A stretch of 64,000 nt of DNA from Mycolicibacterium hassiacum DSM 44199 (GCF_900603025.1 NZ_LR026975.1:1240001-1304000); one strand, 5' to 3'; positions 21,073 to 30,733 are shown, counted from the stretch's first letter. The notes: generated by a model not told the origin, from the letters alone. Made by a program: numbers and translations.

Positions 21073-22860
21073 GTGATCGAGCTACGGCATGAGGTCCAGG
21101 GAGACCTCGTCACCATCAACGTCGTTGAAACCCCGGAGGATCTGGAAGGCTTCCGCGACTTCATCCGGGCTCACCTCAACTGCCTCGCCGTCGACACCGA
21201 GACCACCGGGCTGAACATCTACAGCGACACCTTCGAGTGCCGCCTCGTTCAGTTCGGTACTCAGGACGAAGCCTGGGTGGTGCCGGTGGAGCTGGGCGGT
21301 CAGTTCGTCGGGGACGTGAAGATCGCCATCGGTGCGTTGAAGCGCATGGTGTTCCAGAACGCCTCGTACGACCTGCAGGTGCTCGACCGGTGCTTCGGGA
21401 TCAAGATGGAGGATCTCTGGCCCCGCGTGCTGGACACGCAGATCCTGGCGAAGCTGGTAGATCCACGGCCCTACGAGGCCGGTGGGTTCGGTCACTCGCT
21501 GGAGGAGCTGATCGCGAAGTTCATCTCCGAGGACCAGGCCGAGAAGGTCAAGATGCTCATGACCAAGCTGGCGCAGGAGCACAAGACAACCAAGGCCAAG
21601 ATCTGGCGTACCATCGATCTGTTCCACCCGGAGTATCTGCTGTACGCCGGGATGGACACCGTGTTCACCGCGAGGATCTGCAAGAGCCTGACGCCGCTGG
21701 TGCCCGACGAAAGTCGCTCGCTGGTGCCGTACGAGCACAAGATCAGCGAGATCTGCTCGTACATCGACCGCAAGGGATTCCTGCTCGACGTGGAGTACTC
21801 GCAGGCGCTGAGCGACAAATGGCTTGCGGAGCAACAGGTCTGGGAGGCTATCGCTCTCACCGAGTACGGTGTCGAGAAGGTCAACTCGACCGAGGACGTG
21901 GCCGAGGCGCTTGAGGAGATGGGCGTCAAGATCACCGGTCGAACCGACACCGGCAAGCGGAAGGTCGACAAGGCGCTACTGGAGCACCTGATCTCAGAGG
22001 GCAATGAGCTGGCTGCCATCGTCAAGGAGACCAAGAAGCTCGGGAAGTGGAGGAAGACCTGGGTCCAGACGTTCCTCAATGAGCGGGACGCTGAGGACCG
22101 CTGCCACACGTTCATCAACCCTCTGCAGGCGAGAACCTCGCGCATGTCGATCACCGGTATCCCGGCGCAGACGCTGCCGTCCGGTGACCCGACGGTGCGT
22201 CGATGCTTCCTCGCTGACCCTGGCGAGGTCATCGCGTCGGTGGACTACAAGACGCAGGAGCTTCGCGTGCTGGCTGCGCTCTCGGGTGACCGCAACATGA
22301 TCGAGGCGTTCGCCAACGGTGCGGACCTCCACCAGATGACCGCTGACGCCGCAGGCGTGCCTCGAAAGGTTGGCAAGATCGCCAACTTCCAGAAGGTCTA
22401 CGGCGGTGGCCCGAAGGCTCTGGCCGAGGCTGTGGGGATCTCGATTCCCGTGGCCAAGCGAGTCCATGAGGCGTTCTCCGCGACGTACCCCGGTGTGGAG
22501 CGGCTGAGCAAGAAGCTGGCGATGGAGGCCAGCCGGAACGGCTTCATCGTCAACGGGATGGGCCGGCGGCTGCCGGTGGACAGCTCGCGGACGTACTCCG
22601 CACTGAACTACATGATCCAGTCGTCGTCTCGGGACGTGACGTGCAGGGCTCTGATTCGCCTCCATGAGGCCGGATACACCCCGTACCTACGCCTACCCAT
22701 CCACGACGAGATCGTCGCGTCTCTGCCCGAATCAGAGGCCGAGAGAGCTGCTGCACACATCGCACAGCTCATGCAGGAGCAGATGGGCCCGGTGCTGATC
22801 GGCACCGACCCCGAAGTTGGGAAGCGGTCGTGGGGTTCGCTCTACGGCGCTGATTACTAG
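21073..22860 (+). CDS. DNA polymerase I (3'-5' exonuclease plus polymerase), 595 aa
   Basis: Family A polymerase without the 5' nuclease domain. The exonuclease motif is VDTETTGLN (Asp41, Glu43). Polymerase motif A is SVDYKTQELR (Asp391), followed by the O-helix-like segment KIANFQKVYGG; motif C is IHDEIV (Asp545). GTG 21073 has AGGAGGAAC upstream. It is the L5 gp44-type replicative polymerase and works with the primase, RecA/DnaB-like ATPase and endonuclease VII of this operon. Confidence 0.94.
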   Translation: MIELRHEVQGDLVTINVVETPEDLEGFRDFIRAHLNCLAVDTETTGLNIYSDTFECRLVQFGTQDEAWVVPVELGGQFVGDVKIAIGALKRMVFQNASYDLQVLDRCFGIKMEDLWPRVLDTQILAKLVDPRPYEAGGFGHSLEELIAKFISEDQAEKVKMLMTKLAQEHKTTKAKIWRTIDLFHPEYLLYAGMDTVFTARICKSLTPLVPDESRSLVPYEHKISEICSYIDRKGFLLDVEYSQALSDKWLAEQQVWEAIALTEYGVEKVNSTEDVAEALEEMGVKITGRTDTGKRKVDKALLEHLISEGNELAAIVKETKKLGKWRKTWVQTFLNERDAEDRCHTFINPLQARTSRMSITGIPAQTLPSGDPTVRRCFLADPGEVIASVDYKTQELRVLAALSGDRNMIEAFANGADLHQMTADAAGVPRKVGKIANFQKVYGGGPKALAEAVGISIPVAKRVHEAFSATYPGVERLSKKLAMEASRNGFIVNGMGRRLPVDSSRTYSALNYMIQSSSRDVTCRALIRLHEAGYTPYLRLPIHDEIVASLPESEAERAAAHIAQLMQEQMGPVLIGTDPEVGKRSWGSLYGADY

Positions 22861-22868
22861 GAGGACAA

Positions 22869-22881
22869 CTTGACACCCACC
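22869..22881 (+). promoter_or_regulatory. Stoperator (variant) containing a start codon
   Basis: CTTGACACCCACC; its TTG (22870) is the proposed start of the next gene, with AGGAGGAC directly upstream. It is the last stoperator before the end of the operon. Confidence 0.6.
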
Positions 22882-23049
22882 GAATGGGAGTCGATCGCAC
22901 CAGCGGAGCTGCTGGTGGCGGCGAAGGTCGCCCGGGCATCGGGCGGCGTGATCATGTCGGGCGCGGCTGACGCCTGGGAGGAGCGTGCGCTCACGAAACT
23001 CCTCGAGGACTTCTTCCCGATCCGCTACATCCAAGGAGCTGGTCTCTGA
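22870..23049 (+). CDS. Small hypothetical phage protein, 59 aa
   Basis: TTG 22870 (M-T-P-T-E-W...) follows AGGAGGACAAC, so here a strong ribosome-binding site confirms that the stoperator is read as codons. Predicted helical. The stop overlaps the next ATG (TGATGG). Confidence 0.6.
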   Translation: MTPTEWESIAPAELLVAAKVARASGGVIMSGAADAWEERALTKLLEDFFPIRYIQGAGL

Positions 23050-23267
23050 TGGCACAAGCCAAAGTAGTACTGCCCGCACCCAACGGTCTGGACGAGGATC
23101 TGATGGGTCTGGCGATTCACAAGCTCAACGAGCTGGGCACCATCGAGGGCAGTGAGATCGGCGTGTACACCGCCGAGCGGCCCGAGAGCGTCCCGGACGA
23201 CTGCCCGCAGGACATGGTGTTCCTTGAGTTCCGGGCCAACGTCATCCCATACCTGGGGCGGCGCTGA
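23049..23267 (+). CDS. Hypothetical phage protein, 72 aa
   Basis: ATG 23049, coupled to the upstream stop, with AAGGAGC upstream. Mixed alpha/beta (PNGLDEDLMGLAIHKLNELG). No family recognised. The stop overlaps the next ATG. Confidence 0.65.
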   Translation: MAQAKVVLPAPNGLDEDLMGLAIHKLNELGTIEGSEIGVYTAERPESVPDDCPQDMVFLEFRANVIPYLGRR

Positions 23268-23671
23268 TGGACAAGGAGAAGGGCTCAGTGATCGACACTG
23301 ACGACCAGGACCACGACTTCTTCGACATCCTCTACCAGCAGTGGTCGAAGACCACGATGGCCGAGCACGGCTACTGGGTGGTCGAAGAGGACGAGTCGTT
23401 CCCCGGTTGCTTCAACGTCATCGCGGTCCACCAGACCGAGGACCAGCGTAAGCCGCTGGCTTCATTCCTCACCGAAGAAGACGCTGACTTCATCGCCGGA
23501 TTACACGGTGCCGTACCGGATCTGATCCGACGCCTCCATGAGGCCATCGATGAGGCCACCCGCAAGGACGAGGCCAACGACATCGCACAAGGCCAGCTCG
23601 CTGAGGCGCTGCTGGAGAACATCGGCCTCCGCGCCGAGATCCACGAACTGGAAAGGTTGCTCGACAAGTGA
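23267..23671 (+). CDS. Hypothetical phage protein, 134 aa
   Basis: ATG 23267 (overlapping). The N-terminal half is acidic and aromatic; the second half is a long helix or coiled coil (RLHEAIDEATRKDEANDIAQ to the end). No domain recognised. The stop overlaps the lipoprotein GTG. Confidence 0.65.
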   Translation: MDKEKGSVIDTDDQDHDFFDILYQQWSKTTMAEHGYWVVEEDESFPGCFNVIAVHQTEDQRKPLASFLTEEDADFIAGLHGAVPDLIRRLHEAIDEATRKDEANDIAQGQLAEALLENIGLRAEIHELERLLDK

Positions 23672-23826
23672 AAACCATTGCTGCACTGCTCATCTCGGTC
23701 GCCTTCATCCTGGGCCTGACGGCCTGTGATGGCGAGACCACCCCGTCGGACTACGACGGCCCCAACGGCGTCGTCTTCATGCCAATGCCGGGCACTCCCG
23801 GCCCCGGTATGCCGATCTTCTTCTGA
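23668..23826 (+). CDS. Small phage lipoprotein, 52 aa
   Basis: GTG 23668 (GTGA overlap, GGAAAGG upstream). A short signal peptide ends in the lipobox LTAC (residues about 16-19), so the protein should be lipid-modified and anchored outside the membrane. The mature part is Pro/Gly-rich (MPMPGTPGPGMPIFF). A surface role such as superinfection exclusion is an inference. Confidence 0.65.
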   Translation: MKTIAALLISVAFILGLTACDGETTPSDYDGPNGVVFMPMPGTPGPGMPIFF

Positions 23827-23834
23827 GGAGGACG

Positions 23835-24182
23835 ATGAGCACCTTCACCAACTACCAGACGATTACCGACGAGACCGCCGTCTACCCTGGCGCAGGCGAC
23901 AGCAGCAGCATCGAGGCGCTGGCGTACGTCACGCTGGGCCTAGCGGGCGAAGCCGGTGAGATCGCCAACAAGGTCAAGAAGATCATCCGGGACCAGGACG
24001 GTGTCATCACCCCGGAGAACCGCGTGCAGCTCGAAGACGAGCTTGGCGACGTGCTCTGGTACGTGGCTCGCCTGGCCACTCAGATCGACACACCGCTGTC
24101 GATGGTGGCCGAGCTGAACCTCGCGAAGCTGCGCGACCGAGCGCGGCGCGGAGCGCTCCAGGGCTCAGGGGACAACCGGTGA
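23835..24182 (+). CDS. MazG-like nucleotide pyrophosphohydrolase, 115 aa
   Basis: ATG 23835 after GGAGGACG. The MazG signature is present: [15 protein letters not shown] (about residues 36-50) and [16 protein letters not shown] (about 66-81), giving the ExxE...ExxD metal ligands. It hydrolyses NTPs to NMPs and may counter (p)ppGpp or damaged nucleotides during infection. Confidence 0.85.
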   Translation: MSTFTNYQTITDETAVYPGAGDSSSIEALAYVTLGLAGEAGEIANKVKKIIRDQDGVITPENRVQLEDELGDVLWYVARLATQIDTPLSMVAELNLAKLRDRARRGALQGSGDNR

Positions 24183-24370
24183 GCGGGGGGACCGCGCTGA
24201 TGCCGGCCCGTGCTTCGATCCAGCAGACCGCCGAGTATCTCGGTGTCAGCACGAAGACCGTTCGGCGCTACATCGCCGACGGCAAGCTCAAGGCCGTACG
24301 TCTCGGCCCACGGCTGATCCGCGTCGAGCGCGAATCGGTCGAGGCGCTGATGCGACCCATCGGCAAGTAG
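24179..24370 (+). CDS. xis: Excisionase (Xis), HTH, up to 63 aa
   Basis: The winged-helix HTH_17 pattern is clear: [40 protein letters not shown] 24179 overlaps the mazG stop; ATG 24200 would give a 56-residue form, the length I recall for L5 gp36. It directs excisive recombination with the integrase. It is the last gene before the operon terminator and lies about 0.7 kb from the attachment tRNA. Confidence 0.85.
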   Translation: MSGGTALMPARASIQQTAEYLGVSTKTVRRYIADGKLKAVRLGPRLIRVERESVEALMRPIGK

Positions 24371-24377
24371 TACCGAC

Positions 24378-24425
24378 GCCCCGGAGGGGCTGGGCATTTC
24401 GCCTGGCTCTTCCGGGGCTTTTTTT
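24378..24425 (+). terminator. Rho-independent terminator of the right-arm operon
   Basis: GCCCCGGA (24378-24385) pairs with TCCGGGGC (24411-24418), followed by seven T residues. The loop region can form a smaller inner hairpin. It ends the train that began at the early promoters. Confidence 0.85.
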
Positions 24426-24481
24426 GTGCCCAAAACATACATAGGTTCTCTATGTATCTGATGAGCACCGGCCGGGCGCAG

Positions 24482-24925
24482 TCAAGCGGCCTGTAGAACC
24501 GGGACAGGAGCCGTACCCTCGTCGGCCCCCTCCTCGCTCCGCTGCCGCGAGAGCATCACCGTCAGGTGGGTAGCGGCCAGGAGCCACAGCGGCGGTATCG
24601 CCGCGATCACCATCGCGATGAGCCCGTGAGGGTGGGCGTGGGCCACGTTGCCGGCCACCGAGACCATCGAGGACAGCAGCAGCAGCGACCAGGCGTACCA
24701 GGAGTGCTCTCGCAGGGCCACAGTCGCCGCCGTGGCGACGATGATGCCGCCGTCGACTACGAGGGGGACCATCCACGCCTGAGCCACTCCGTTGGCAGCT
24801 GAGAGGTCTCTCAGGGCCGTGAACGAGAGCGCGAACGCCAGACTGCCGACTGCAACCGTTCCGGCGGTTGCGACCTTAAGCGCGACCTTGTCGCGTGAGA
24901 GAATCCTCACTGCACCAGCTCCCAT
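24482..24925 (-). CDS. DUF2637-family membrane protein, 147 aa
   Basis: Start ATG at 24925. Four hydrophobic helices are visible ([80 protein letters not shown]) with a charged C-terminal tail. DUF2637 proteins are typical of actinobacterial plasmids and integrative elements; some resemble Spd spread proteins. It runs opposite to the phage early operon and in the same direction as tRNA-Gly, 184 bp downstream of it. It may therefore be expressed in the lysogen by read-through. It occupies the place where an L5-type integrase would be expected. Confidence 0.75.
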   Translation of the reverse strand: MGAGAVRILSRDKVALKVATAGTVAVGSLAFALSFTALRDLSAANGVAQAWMVPLVVDGGIIVATAATVALREHSWYAWSLLLLSSMVSVAGNVAHAHPHGLIAMVIAAIPPLWLLAATHLTVMLSRQRSEEGADEGTAPVPVLQAA

Positions 24926-25108
24926 CTGGTGTGCTGCCCCTCGTCTGTCGCCGCAGGCGGGGGGCTCTCTTCATTTGTCAGGAGCCGAAGGTAGCAGAAG
25001 TGTCGCTGTTTCCGCGCAGCACAAACGCAGGTCACGAGTGTCGCTATAAGGTCGCACGCCCTGTTCGGGCGACGGCCTCGGAGCGGGAAAACCACCCCTG
25101 ACCTGCGG
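24926..25108. other. Attachment-site flank (phage side)
   Basis: Gene-free. It contains a repeated GTGTCGCT motif (in AAGTGTCGCTG near 24998 and CGAGTGTCGCTATA near 25036) that could be arm-type integrase or Xis sites. Short palindromic segments are also present. No promoter is obvious for the DUF2637 gene. Confidence 0.35.
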
Positions 25109-25179
25109 AGCGGGCGACGGGAATCGAACCCGCGTCACTAGCTTGGAAGGCTAGGGCTCTACCATTGAGCTACGCCCGC
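25109..25179 (-). tRNA. tRNA-Gly (anticodon TCC), prophage attachment gene
   Basis: On the minus strand: acceptor GCGGGCG/CGCCCGC, D-arm GCTC/GAGC with AATGGTA loop, anticodon loop CTTCCAA, T-arm GCGGG-TTCGATT-CCCGT. The CCA end is not encoded. The 3' end faces the phage. L5 and D29 integrate at a tRNA-Gly gene in this genomic neighbourhood (next to tig), and the phage-encoded core restores the gene. The att core should be repeated at the other prophage end, outside this window. Confidence 0.95.
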
Positions 25180-25309
25180 ATGTGCAGCACCGAGAGACTG
25201 TACCGGCGTCCCCCGAATCAAATCCAATCAAATCCAATTGAGGGCTTCGTGTCGTCAGGCCGTAGTATTCCCGCGTGGTCGTTGTTCGCAATGACCGGCC
25301 ACAACAGCG

Positions 25310-25384
<75 letters not shown>

Positions 25385-25422
25385 TGCACCCCGTAACAGA
25401 TCACCAGAGCAAGGAGCATGAC

Positions 25423-26817
25423 GTGAAGAGCACCGTGGAGAAGTTGAGCCCCACCCGGGTTCGCATCAACGTGGAGGTGCCCTTCACCGAGCTCGAACCG
25501 GACTTCGACCGCGCCTTCAAGCAGCTGGCCAAGCAGGTGCGGCTGCCCGGCTTCCGGCCCGGTAAGGCGCCCCGCAAGCTGCTGGAGGCCCGCGTGGGCC
25601 GGGAGGCGATGCTCGACCAGGTGGTCGCCGACGCCCTCCCCAGCCGCTACTCGGAGGCCGTGACGAGTTCGGATCTGCGCCCGATCGGCCAGCCCGAGAT
25701 CGAGATCACCAAAAAGGTCTACGGCGAGGAGCTGACCTTCACCGCCGAGGTCGACGTGCGGCCCGACATCGACCTGCCCGACCTCGACGCGCTGAAGGTC
25801 ACCGTCGACCCGATCACGGTGACCGACGAGGAGGTCGACGCCGAGCTGCAGAACCTGCGCAAGCGTTTCGGCACCCTCAAGGGTGTCGACCGCCCGGTGC
25901 AGGAGGGCGACTTCGTCTCCATCGACCTGTCGGCCACCATCGACGGCGAGGAGATCCCCGAGGCCAACACCGAGGGCCTGTCGCACGAGGTGGGCTCCGG
26001 TCAGCTGATCGAGGGCCTCGACGAGGCGATCGTCGGTCTCAAGGAGGGGGAGTCGAAGACCTTCACCGCCAAGCTCGTCGCCGGTGAGCACGCCGGCGAG
26101 GAGGCGGAGGTGACCGTCACCGTCAAGTCGGTCAAGGAACGCGAGCTCCCCGAACTCGACGACGAGTTCGCGCAGCTGGCAAGCGAGTTCGACACCATCG
26201 AGGAGCTGCGCAACAGCCTCGCCGAGCAGGTGCGCCGGGTCAAGCGCATCCAGCAGGCCGAGCAGATCCGCGACAAGGCGCTGGAGACGCTGCTCGAGCA
26301 GACCGAGGTGCCGCTGCCGGAGAACATCGTGCAGGCCCAGGTCGAGGAGACCATCCACAACGCGATCCACGCGCTCAACCACGACGAGGAGAAGTTCGCC
26401 GAGCTGCTGGAGAAGCAGGGCAGCAGCCGGGAGAAGTTCGACGCCGAGGCGCGCGCCAACGCCGAGAAGGCGGTCAAGACCCAGCTGCTGGTCGACGCGA
26501 TCGCCGATGAGCTCAACGTCGAGGTCGGCCAGGCCGACCTGACCGAGCGGCTGGTGCTGATGTCGCGGCAGTACGGCGTTGAGCCGCAGCAGTTGCTGGC
26601 CGCGCTGCAGCAGAACAACCAGCTGCCGGCGATTTACGCCGACGTCCGCCGCGGGCTGACCCTGGCCCGGATCGTGCAGCGGGCGACGGTGACCGACACC
26701 GACGGCAACACCATCGACACCAGCGAGTTCTTCGGGCGGCCCGCCGACGCGGCCGAGGCGGAGGCGGCCGACGCCGGCCAGGCCGACGACGACAAGGGCA
26801 AAGACCAGGCCGAGTGA
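25423..26817 (+). CDS. tig: Trigger factor, ribosome-bound chaperone and prolyl isomerase, 464 aa
   Basis: Start GTG 25423 after AAGGAG. The N-terminal ribosome-binding domain includes the signature GFRPGKAP (about residues 44-51). A PPIase/FKBP domain follows at about 155-240 ([19 protein letters not shown]). The C-terminal helical chaperone arms and an acidic tail ([10 protein letters not shown]) complete it. Length matches mycobacterial Tig. It lies upstream of clpP1-clpP2, the usual order, which links nascent-chain folding and proteolysis. Confidence 0.95.
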   Translation: MKSTVEKLSPTRVRINVEVPFTELEPDFDRAFKQLAKQVRLPGFRPGKAPRKLLEARVGREAMLDQVVADALPSRYSEAVTSSDLRPIGQPEIEITKKVYGEELTFTAEVDVRPDIDLPDLDALKVTVDPITVTDEEVDAELQNLRKRFGTLKGVDRPVQEGDFVSIDLSATIDGEEIPEANTEGLSHEVGSGQLIEGLDEAIVGLKEGESKTFTAKLVAGEHAGEEAEVTVTVKSVKERELPELDDEFAQLASEFDTIEELRNSLAEQVRRVKRIQQAEQIRDKALETLLEQTEVPLPENIVQAQVEETIHNAIHALNHDEEKFAELLEKQGSSREKFDAEARANAEKAVKTQLLVDAIADELNVEVGQADLTERLVLMSRQYGVEPQQLLAALQQNNQLPAIYADVRRGLTLARIVQRATVTDTDGNTIDTSEFFGRPADAAEAEAADAGQADDDKGKDQAE

Positions 26818-26928
26818 CGCTGTGAGCGAACGCGCACCGGTCAGGGGAGTGCCCGACCCTGCTCGTTGGTTAGTGTCGGTGAGGATGAACGCCGCGCATC
26901 AAGGACTTCAGAAAGCAGGTAACCAGTC

Positions 26929-27522
26929 GTGACTCACATGCGTGCTGTCGGCCAAGGGCTCAACCTGACCGACTCGGTGTACGAGCGGCTGCTCGCCGAG
27001 CGCATCATCTTCCTCGGCTCACAGGTGGACGACGAGGTCGCCAACCGGATCTGCGCCCAGCTGCTGTTGCTGGCCGCGGAGGATCCGACCAAGGACATCT
27101 CGCTCTACATCAACTCGCCGGGCGGGTCGATCAGCGCCGGTATGGCCATCTACGACACCATGGTGCTGGTCCCGTGCGACATCGCCACCTATGCGATGGG
27201 GATGGCGGCTTCGATGGGGCAGTTCCTGCTCGCCGCGGGGACCAAGGGCAAGCGCTACACGCTGCCGCACGCCCGCATCCTGATGCACCAGCCGCTGGGC
27301 GGGGTGACCGGTAGCGCGGCCGACATCGCCATCCAGGCCGAGCAGTTCGCGCTCATCAAGAAGGAAATGTTCCGGCTCAACGCCGAGTTCACCGGGCAGC
27401 CCGTTGAAAAGATCGAGGCCGACTCCGACCGGGACCGCTGGTTCACCGCCCAGGAGGCCCTCGAGTACGGCTTCGTCGATCACATCATCACCCGCGCCGA
27501 CCATGGAGTCTCCAATGCATAA
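26929..27522 (+). CDS. clpP1: ATP-dependent Clp protease proteolytic subunit 1, 197 aa
   Basis: GTG 26929. The serine protease motifs are present: the Ser in [15 protein letters not shown] (catalytic), and His in [10 protein letters not shown]; the Asp is in the following region (DSDRDRWF). In mycobacteria ClpP1 and ClpP2 form a mixed tetradecamer that is essential. It overlaps clpP2 by 8 bp, so the two are co-translated. Confidence 0.95.
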   Translation: MTHMRAVGQGLNLTDSVYERLLAERIIFLGSQVDDEVANRICAQLLLLAAEDPTKDISLYINSPGGSISAGMAIYDTMVLVPCDIATYAMGMAASMGQFLLAAGTKGKRYTLPHARILMHQPLGGVTGSAADIAIQAEQFALIKKEMFRLNAEFTGQPVEKIEADSDRDRWFTAQEALEYGFVDHIITRADHGVSNA

Positions 27523-28192
27523 CCCGCCGCTGCCGCCGCACCTGGACCCGCGCGTCCAGCCGCAGGCGCGCTACATCCTGCCGTCGTTCATCGAGCACTC
27601 CAGCTTCGGCGTCAAGGAGTCCAACCCCTACAACAAGCTGTTCGAGGAACGCATCATCTTCCTCGGCACGCAGGTGGACGACGCGTCGGCGAACGACGTC
27701 ATGGCCCAGTTGCTGGTGCTGGAGTCCCAGGACCCGGACCGCGACATCACCATGTACATCAACTCGCCGGGCGGCTCGTTCACGTCGCTGATGGCGATCT
27801 ACGACACCATGCAGTACGTGCGGGCCGACATCCAGACCGTCTGCCTCGGGCAGGCGGCGTCGGCGGCGGCGGTGCTGCTGGCGGCGGGCACCAAGGGCAA
27901 GCGGATGGCGCTGCCCAACGCCCGGGTGCTGATCCATCAGCCGGCGTTGGCCGGTGTCATCCAGGGGCAGTTCTCCGACCTGGAGATCCAGGCCGCCGAG
28001 GTGGAGCGGATGCGCACGCTCATGGAGCACACGCTGGCCCGCCACACCGGCAAGGACCCCGCGCAGATTCGCAAGGACACCGACCGCGACAAGATCCTCA
28101 CCGCCGAGCAGGCCAAGGAGTACGGGATCATCGACACCGTGCTGGAGTACCGCAAGCTGTCGCTGACGGGGCAGAAGAAGGCCGACAGCTAA
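27515..28192 (+). CDS. clpP2: ATP-dependent Clp protease proteolytic subunit 2, 225 aa
   Basis: I choose ATG 27515 (MHNPPLPP...), which has GGAG at the right distance inside clpP1; ATG 27503 is in frame but lacks a ribosome-binding site. Catalytic Ser is in [13 protein letters not shown], His in [11 protein letters not shown], Asp in the [11 protein letters not shown] segment. The N-terminus (IQPQARY-type) matches ClpP2. Partner of ClpP1 and, through ClpX or ClpC1, of regulated proteolysis. Confidence 0.95.
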   Translation: MHNPPLPPHLDPRVQPQARYILPSFIEHSSFGVKESNPYNKLFEERIIFLGTQVDDASANDVMAQLLVLESQDPDRDITMYINSPGGSFTSLMAIYDTMQYVRADIQTVCLGQAASAAAVLLAAGTKGKRMALPNARVLIHQPALAGVIQGQFSDLEIQAAEVERMRTLMEHTLARHTGKDPAQIRKDTDRDKILTAEQAKEYGIIDTVLEYRKLSLTGQKKADS

Positions 28193-28542
28193 CGGTCGTC
28201 CCGGCCCCTCGGGGCACCTTGGCGTGTGGAATCGGTGCCCCTGCGGGGCCCGCCTTACGCGGTATCGTTGGCCCAGTGGCCAACGGTTTCACTGTCGGCT
28301 CGTGGCAGTGCTCTCGGTTCAGTCACGACGGCGACACGCCGGTGACACGGCGGCGCGTCCCGAACAGCGAACCGGGCCGGCAGGAGATATGTTGACGCGA
28401 GCACAGCTGAATACCAACCACGAGATTCGGCTTTATCGGTCGCCTCGCGGCGGAGAAACCGGGTAGCGTCGGGACCAGAACCCGAGGTGACCGACAAAGC
28501 GAATCCACTCGACGGCTAACAGGAAGTAGGGACCCCACCACC
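28193..28542 (+). other. clpP2-clpX intergenic region with terminator-like hairpin
   Basis: A large hairpin (GGGGCACC 28211-28218 with GGTGCCCC 28234-28241, extended by outer GGCCCC/GGGGCC) follows clpP2. It has no T-run. The remainder probably carries the clpX promoter; I cannot name the boxes with confidence. Short ORFs here look like chance. Confidence 0.5.
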
Positions 28543-29823
28543 ATGGCGCGCATTGGAGACGGCGGTGACCTGCTGAAGTGCTCGTTCTGCGGTAAGAGCC
28601 AGAAGCAGGTCAAGAAACTCATTGCGGGCCCGGGCGTCTACATCTGCGATGAGTGCATCGATCTCTGCAACGAGATCATCGAAGAGGAGCTCGCCGATAA
28701 CGACGACGTCAAGCTCGACGAGCTGCCCAAGCCGGCCGAGATCCACGACTTCCTGGAGAGCTATGTGGTCGGCCAGGAGAAGGCCAAGCGCACCCTGGCT
28801 GTCGCGGTCTACAACCACTACAAGCGCATCCAGGCCGCCGAGAAGGGCCGCGACTCCCGCGGGGAGCCGGTCGAGCTGACCAAGTCGAACATCCTCATGC
28901 TCGGGCCGACGGGCTGCGGCAAGACCTATCTGGCCCAGACGTTGGCCAAGATGCTCAACGTCCCGTTCGCGATCGCCGACGCCACCGCGCTGACCGAGGC
29001 CGGGTACGTGGGCGAGGACGTCGAGAACATCCTGCTCAAGCTGATCCAGGCGGCGGACTACGACGTCAAGCGGGCCGAGACCGGGATCATCTACATCGAC
29101 GAGGTCGACAAGATCGCCCGCAAGAGCGAGAACCCGTCGATCACCCGTGACGTCTCCGGTGAGGGTGTGCAGCAGGCGCTGCTGAAGATCCTGGAGGGCA
29201 CGCAGGCGTCGGTGCCACCGCAGGGCGGGCGCAAGCACCCGCACCAGGAGTTCATCCAGATCGACACCACCAACGTTCTGTTCATCGTGGCCGGCGCGTT
29301 CGCCGGGCTGGAGAAGATCGTCCAGGATCGGGTGGGCAAGCGCGGTCTGGGCTTCGGCGCGGAGGTGCACTCCAAGTCCGAGATCGACACCACCGATCAC
29401 TTCGCCGAGGTCATGCCCGAGGACCTGATCAAGTACGGGCTGATCCCGGAGTTCATCGGTCGTCTGCCGGTGGTGGCGTCGGTGACCAACCTGGACAAGA
29501 ACGCCCTGGTGCAGATCCTGTCGAAGCCGAAGAACGCGCTCGTCAAGCAGTACAAGAAGCTGTTCGAGATGGACGGCGTCGAGTTGGAGTTCACCGACGA
29601 CGCGCTCGAGGCGATCGCCGACCAGGCCATCCACCGCGGCACCGGCGCCCGTGGTCTGCGGGCCATCATGGAGGAAGTCCTGATGCCGGTGATGTACGAC
29701 ATCCCGAGCCGCAACGACGTGGCCAAGGTCGTCGTCACCAAGGAGACCGTGCTGGACAACGTGCTGCCGACGATCGTGCCGCGCAAGCCGTCGCGCGCGG
29801 AGCGCCGGGAGAAGTCGGCCTGA
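28543..29823 (+). CDS. clpX: ClpX, AAA+ unfoldase of the Clp protease, 426 aa
   Basis: The N-terminal zinc finger CSFCGKSQ...CDECIDLC binds adaptors (about residues 10-40). Walker A is [10 protein letters not shown] (about 119-128), Walker B is [10 protein letters not shown] (about 184-193). The IGF-loop-like region and sensor motifs (GTGARGL) are intact. Unfolds substrates and feeds ClpP1P2. ATG 28543 after AGGAAGTAGGGACC. Confidence 0.96.
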   Translation: MARIGDGGDLLKCSFCGKSQKQVKKLIAGPGVYICDECIDLCNEIIEEELADNDDVKLDELPKPAEIHDFLESYVVGQEKAKRTLAVAVYNHYKRIQAAEKGRDSRGEPVELTKSNILMLGPTGCGKTYLAQTLAKMLNVPFAIADATALTEAGYVGEDVENILLKLIQAADYDVKRAETGIIYIDEVDKIARKSENPSITRDVSGEGVQQALLKILEGTQASVPPQGGRKHPHQEFIQIDTTNVLFIVAGAFAGLEKIVQDRVGKRGLGFGAEVHSKSEIDTTDHFAEVMPEDLIKYGLIPEFIGRLPVVASVTNLDKNALVQILSKPKNALVKQYKKLFEMDGVELEFTDDALEAIADQAIHRGTGARGLRAIMEEVLMPVMYDIPSRNDVAKVVVTKETVLDNVLPTIVPRKPSRAERREKSA

Positions 29824-29908
29824 CGACGATGACGTGGCGTGCGTCGGCGCGTCGCGGTGAGGAGTCGGGCCAAACAAGCACCGCCTGACGACGATCAAGC
29901 GGCGCGCG

Positions 29909-30733
29909 TCAGCGGATGACGCGGTCGGGGCGGGTGTAGACGTTCATCGACTCGCCCCGCAGGAACGCCACCAGCGTCAGCCCGGACTGCGCCGCCAGGT
30001 CCACCGCCAGGGACGACGGCGCCGACACCGCGGCGAGCACCGGGATCCCGGCCATCACGGACTTCTGCGTCAGCTCGAACGACGCCCGCCCACTGACCAG
30101 CAGTACGGTGCCGGTGAGCGGGATCCGATCGTTCTCCAGCGCCCAGCCCACCACCTTGTCGACCGCGTTGTGCCGGCCGATGTCCTCGCGCACCACCAGC
30201 GGGGTGCCGTCGGTGTCGAACAGCGCCGCCGCGTGCAGCCCGCCGGTCGCAGCGAACACCTTCTGCGCGGCCCGCAACTGCTCCGGCAGGCCGGCCAGCG
30301 TGCGCATCGTCACCGTCGACGGGTCGTCGCCGGGGGCGTGCTTGCTGATCAGCCGTACCGCCTCCAGCGACGCCTTGCCGCACACTCCGCACGACGAGGT
30401 GGTGTAGAAGTTGCGGGTGACGTCGGTGTCCGGCGGGGCGACCCCCGGCGCCAGCGTGACATCGAGGACGTTGTAGGTGTTGACCCCCTCGGCGGTCGCG
30501 CCGCGGCAGTAACGCACCGCCGACACGTCCTCGCGGCTCGCCACCACTCCCTCGGTCAGCAGGAACCCCTGGGCCAACTCGACATCCGAGCCCGGGGTGC
30601 GCATGGTGACGGTCAGCGGGGATCCGTTGACCCGGATCTCCAGCGGTTCCTCCACGACCAGGGTCTCGGGCCGGGCCACCGCATCGTCGGCGGTGAGGTG
30701 GTGGGCACGACGGCGTGTGGTCACCCGCCCCAT
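29909..30733 (-). CDS. fdhD: FdhD, sulfur carrier for formate dehydrogenase maturation, 274 aa
   Basis: FdhD transfers sulfur from the cysteine desulfurase to the molybdenum cofactor of formate dehydrogenases. The catalytic cysteines lie in [11 protein letters not shown] (about residues 117-127). The nucleotide-loop LVSGRASFE and the [12 protein letters not shown] motif are present. I start at ATG 30733 (MGRVTTRRR...), 13 bp inside the end of fdhF, so the pair is co-translated. The longer open frame upstream is antisense-like overlap inside fdhF and is not used. Confidence 0.92.
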   Translation of the reverse strand: MGRVTTRRRAHHLTADDAVARPETLVVEEPLEIRVNGSPLTVTMRTPGSDVELAQGFLLTEGVVASREDVSAVRYCRGATAEGVNTYNVLDVTLAPGVAPPDTDVTRNFYTTSSCGVCGKASLEAVRLISKHAPGDDPSTVTMRTLAGLPEQLRAAQKVFAATGGLHAAALFDTDGTPLVVREDIGRHNAVDKVVGWALENDRIPLTGTVLLVSGRASFELTQKSVMAGIPVLAAVSAPSSLAVDLAAQSGLTLVAFLRGESMNVYTRPDRVIR

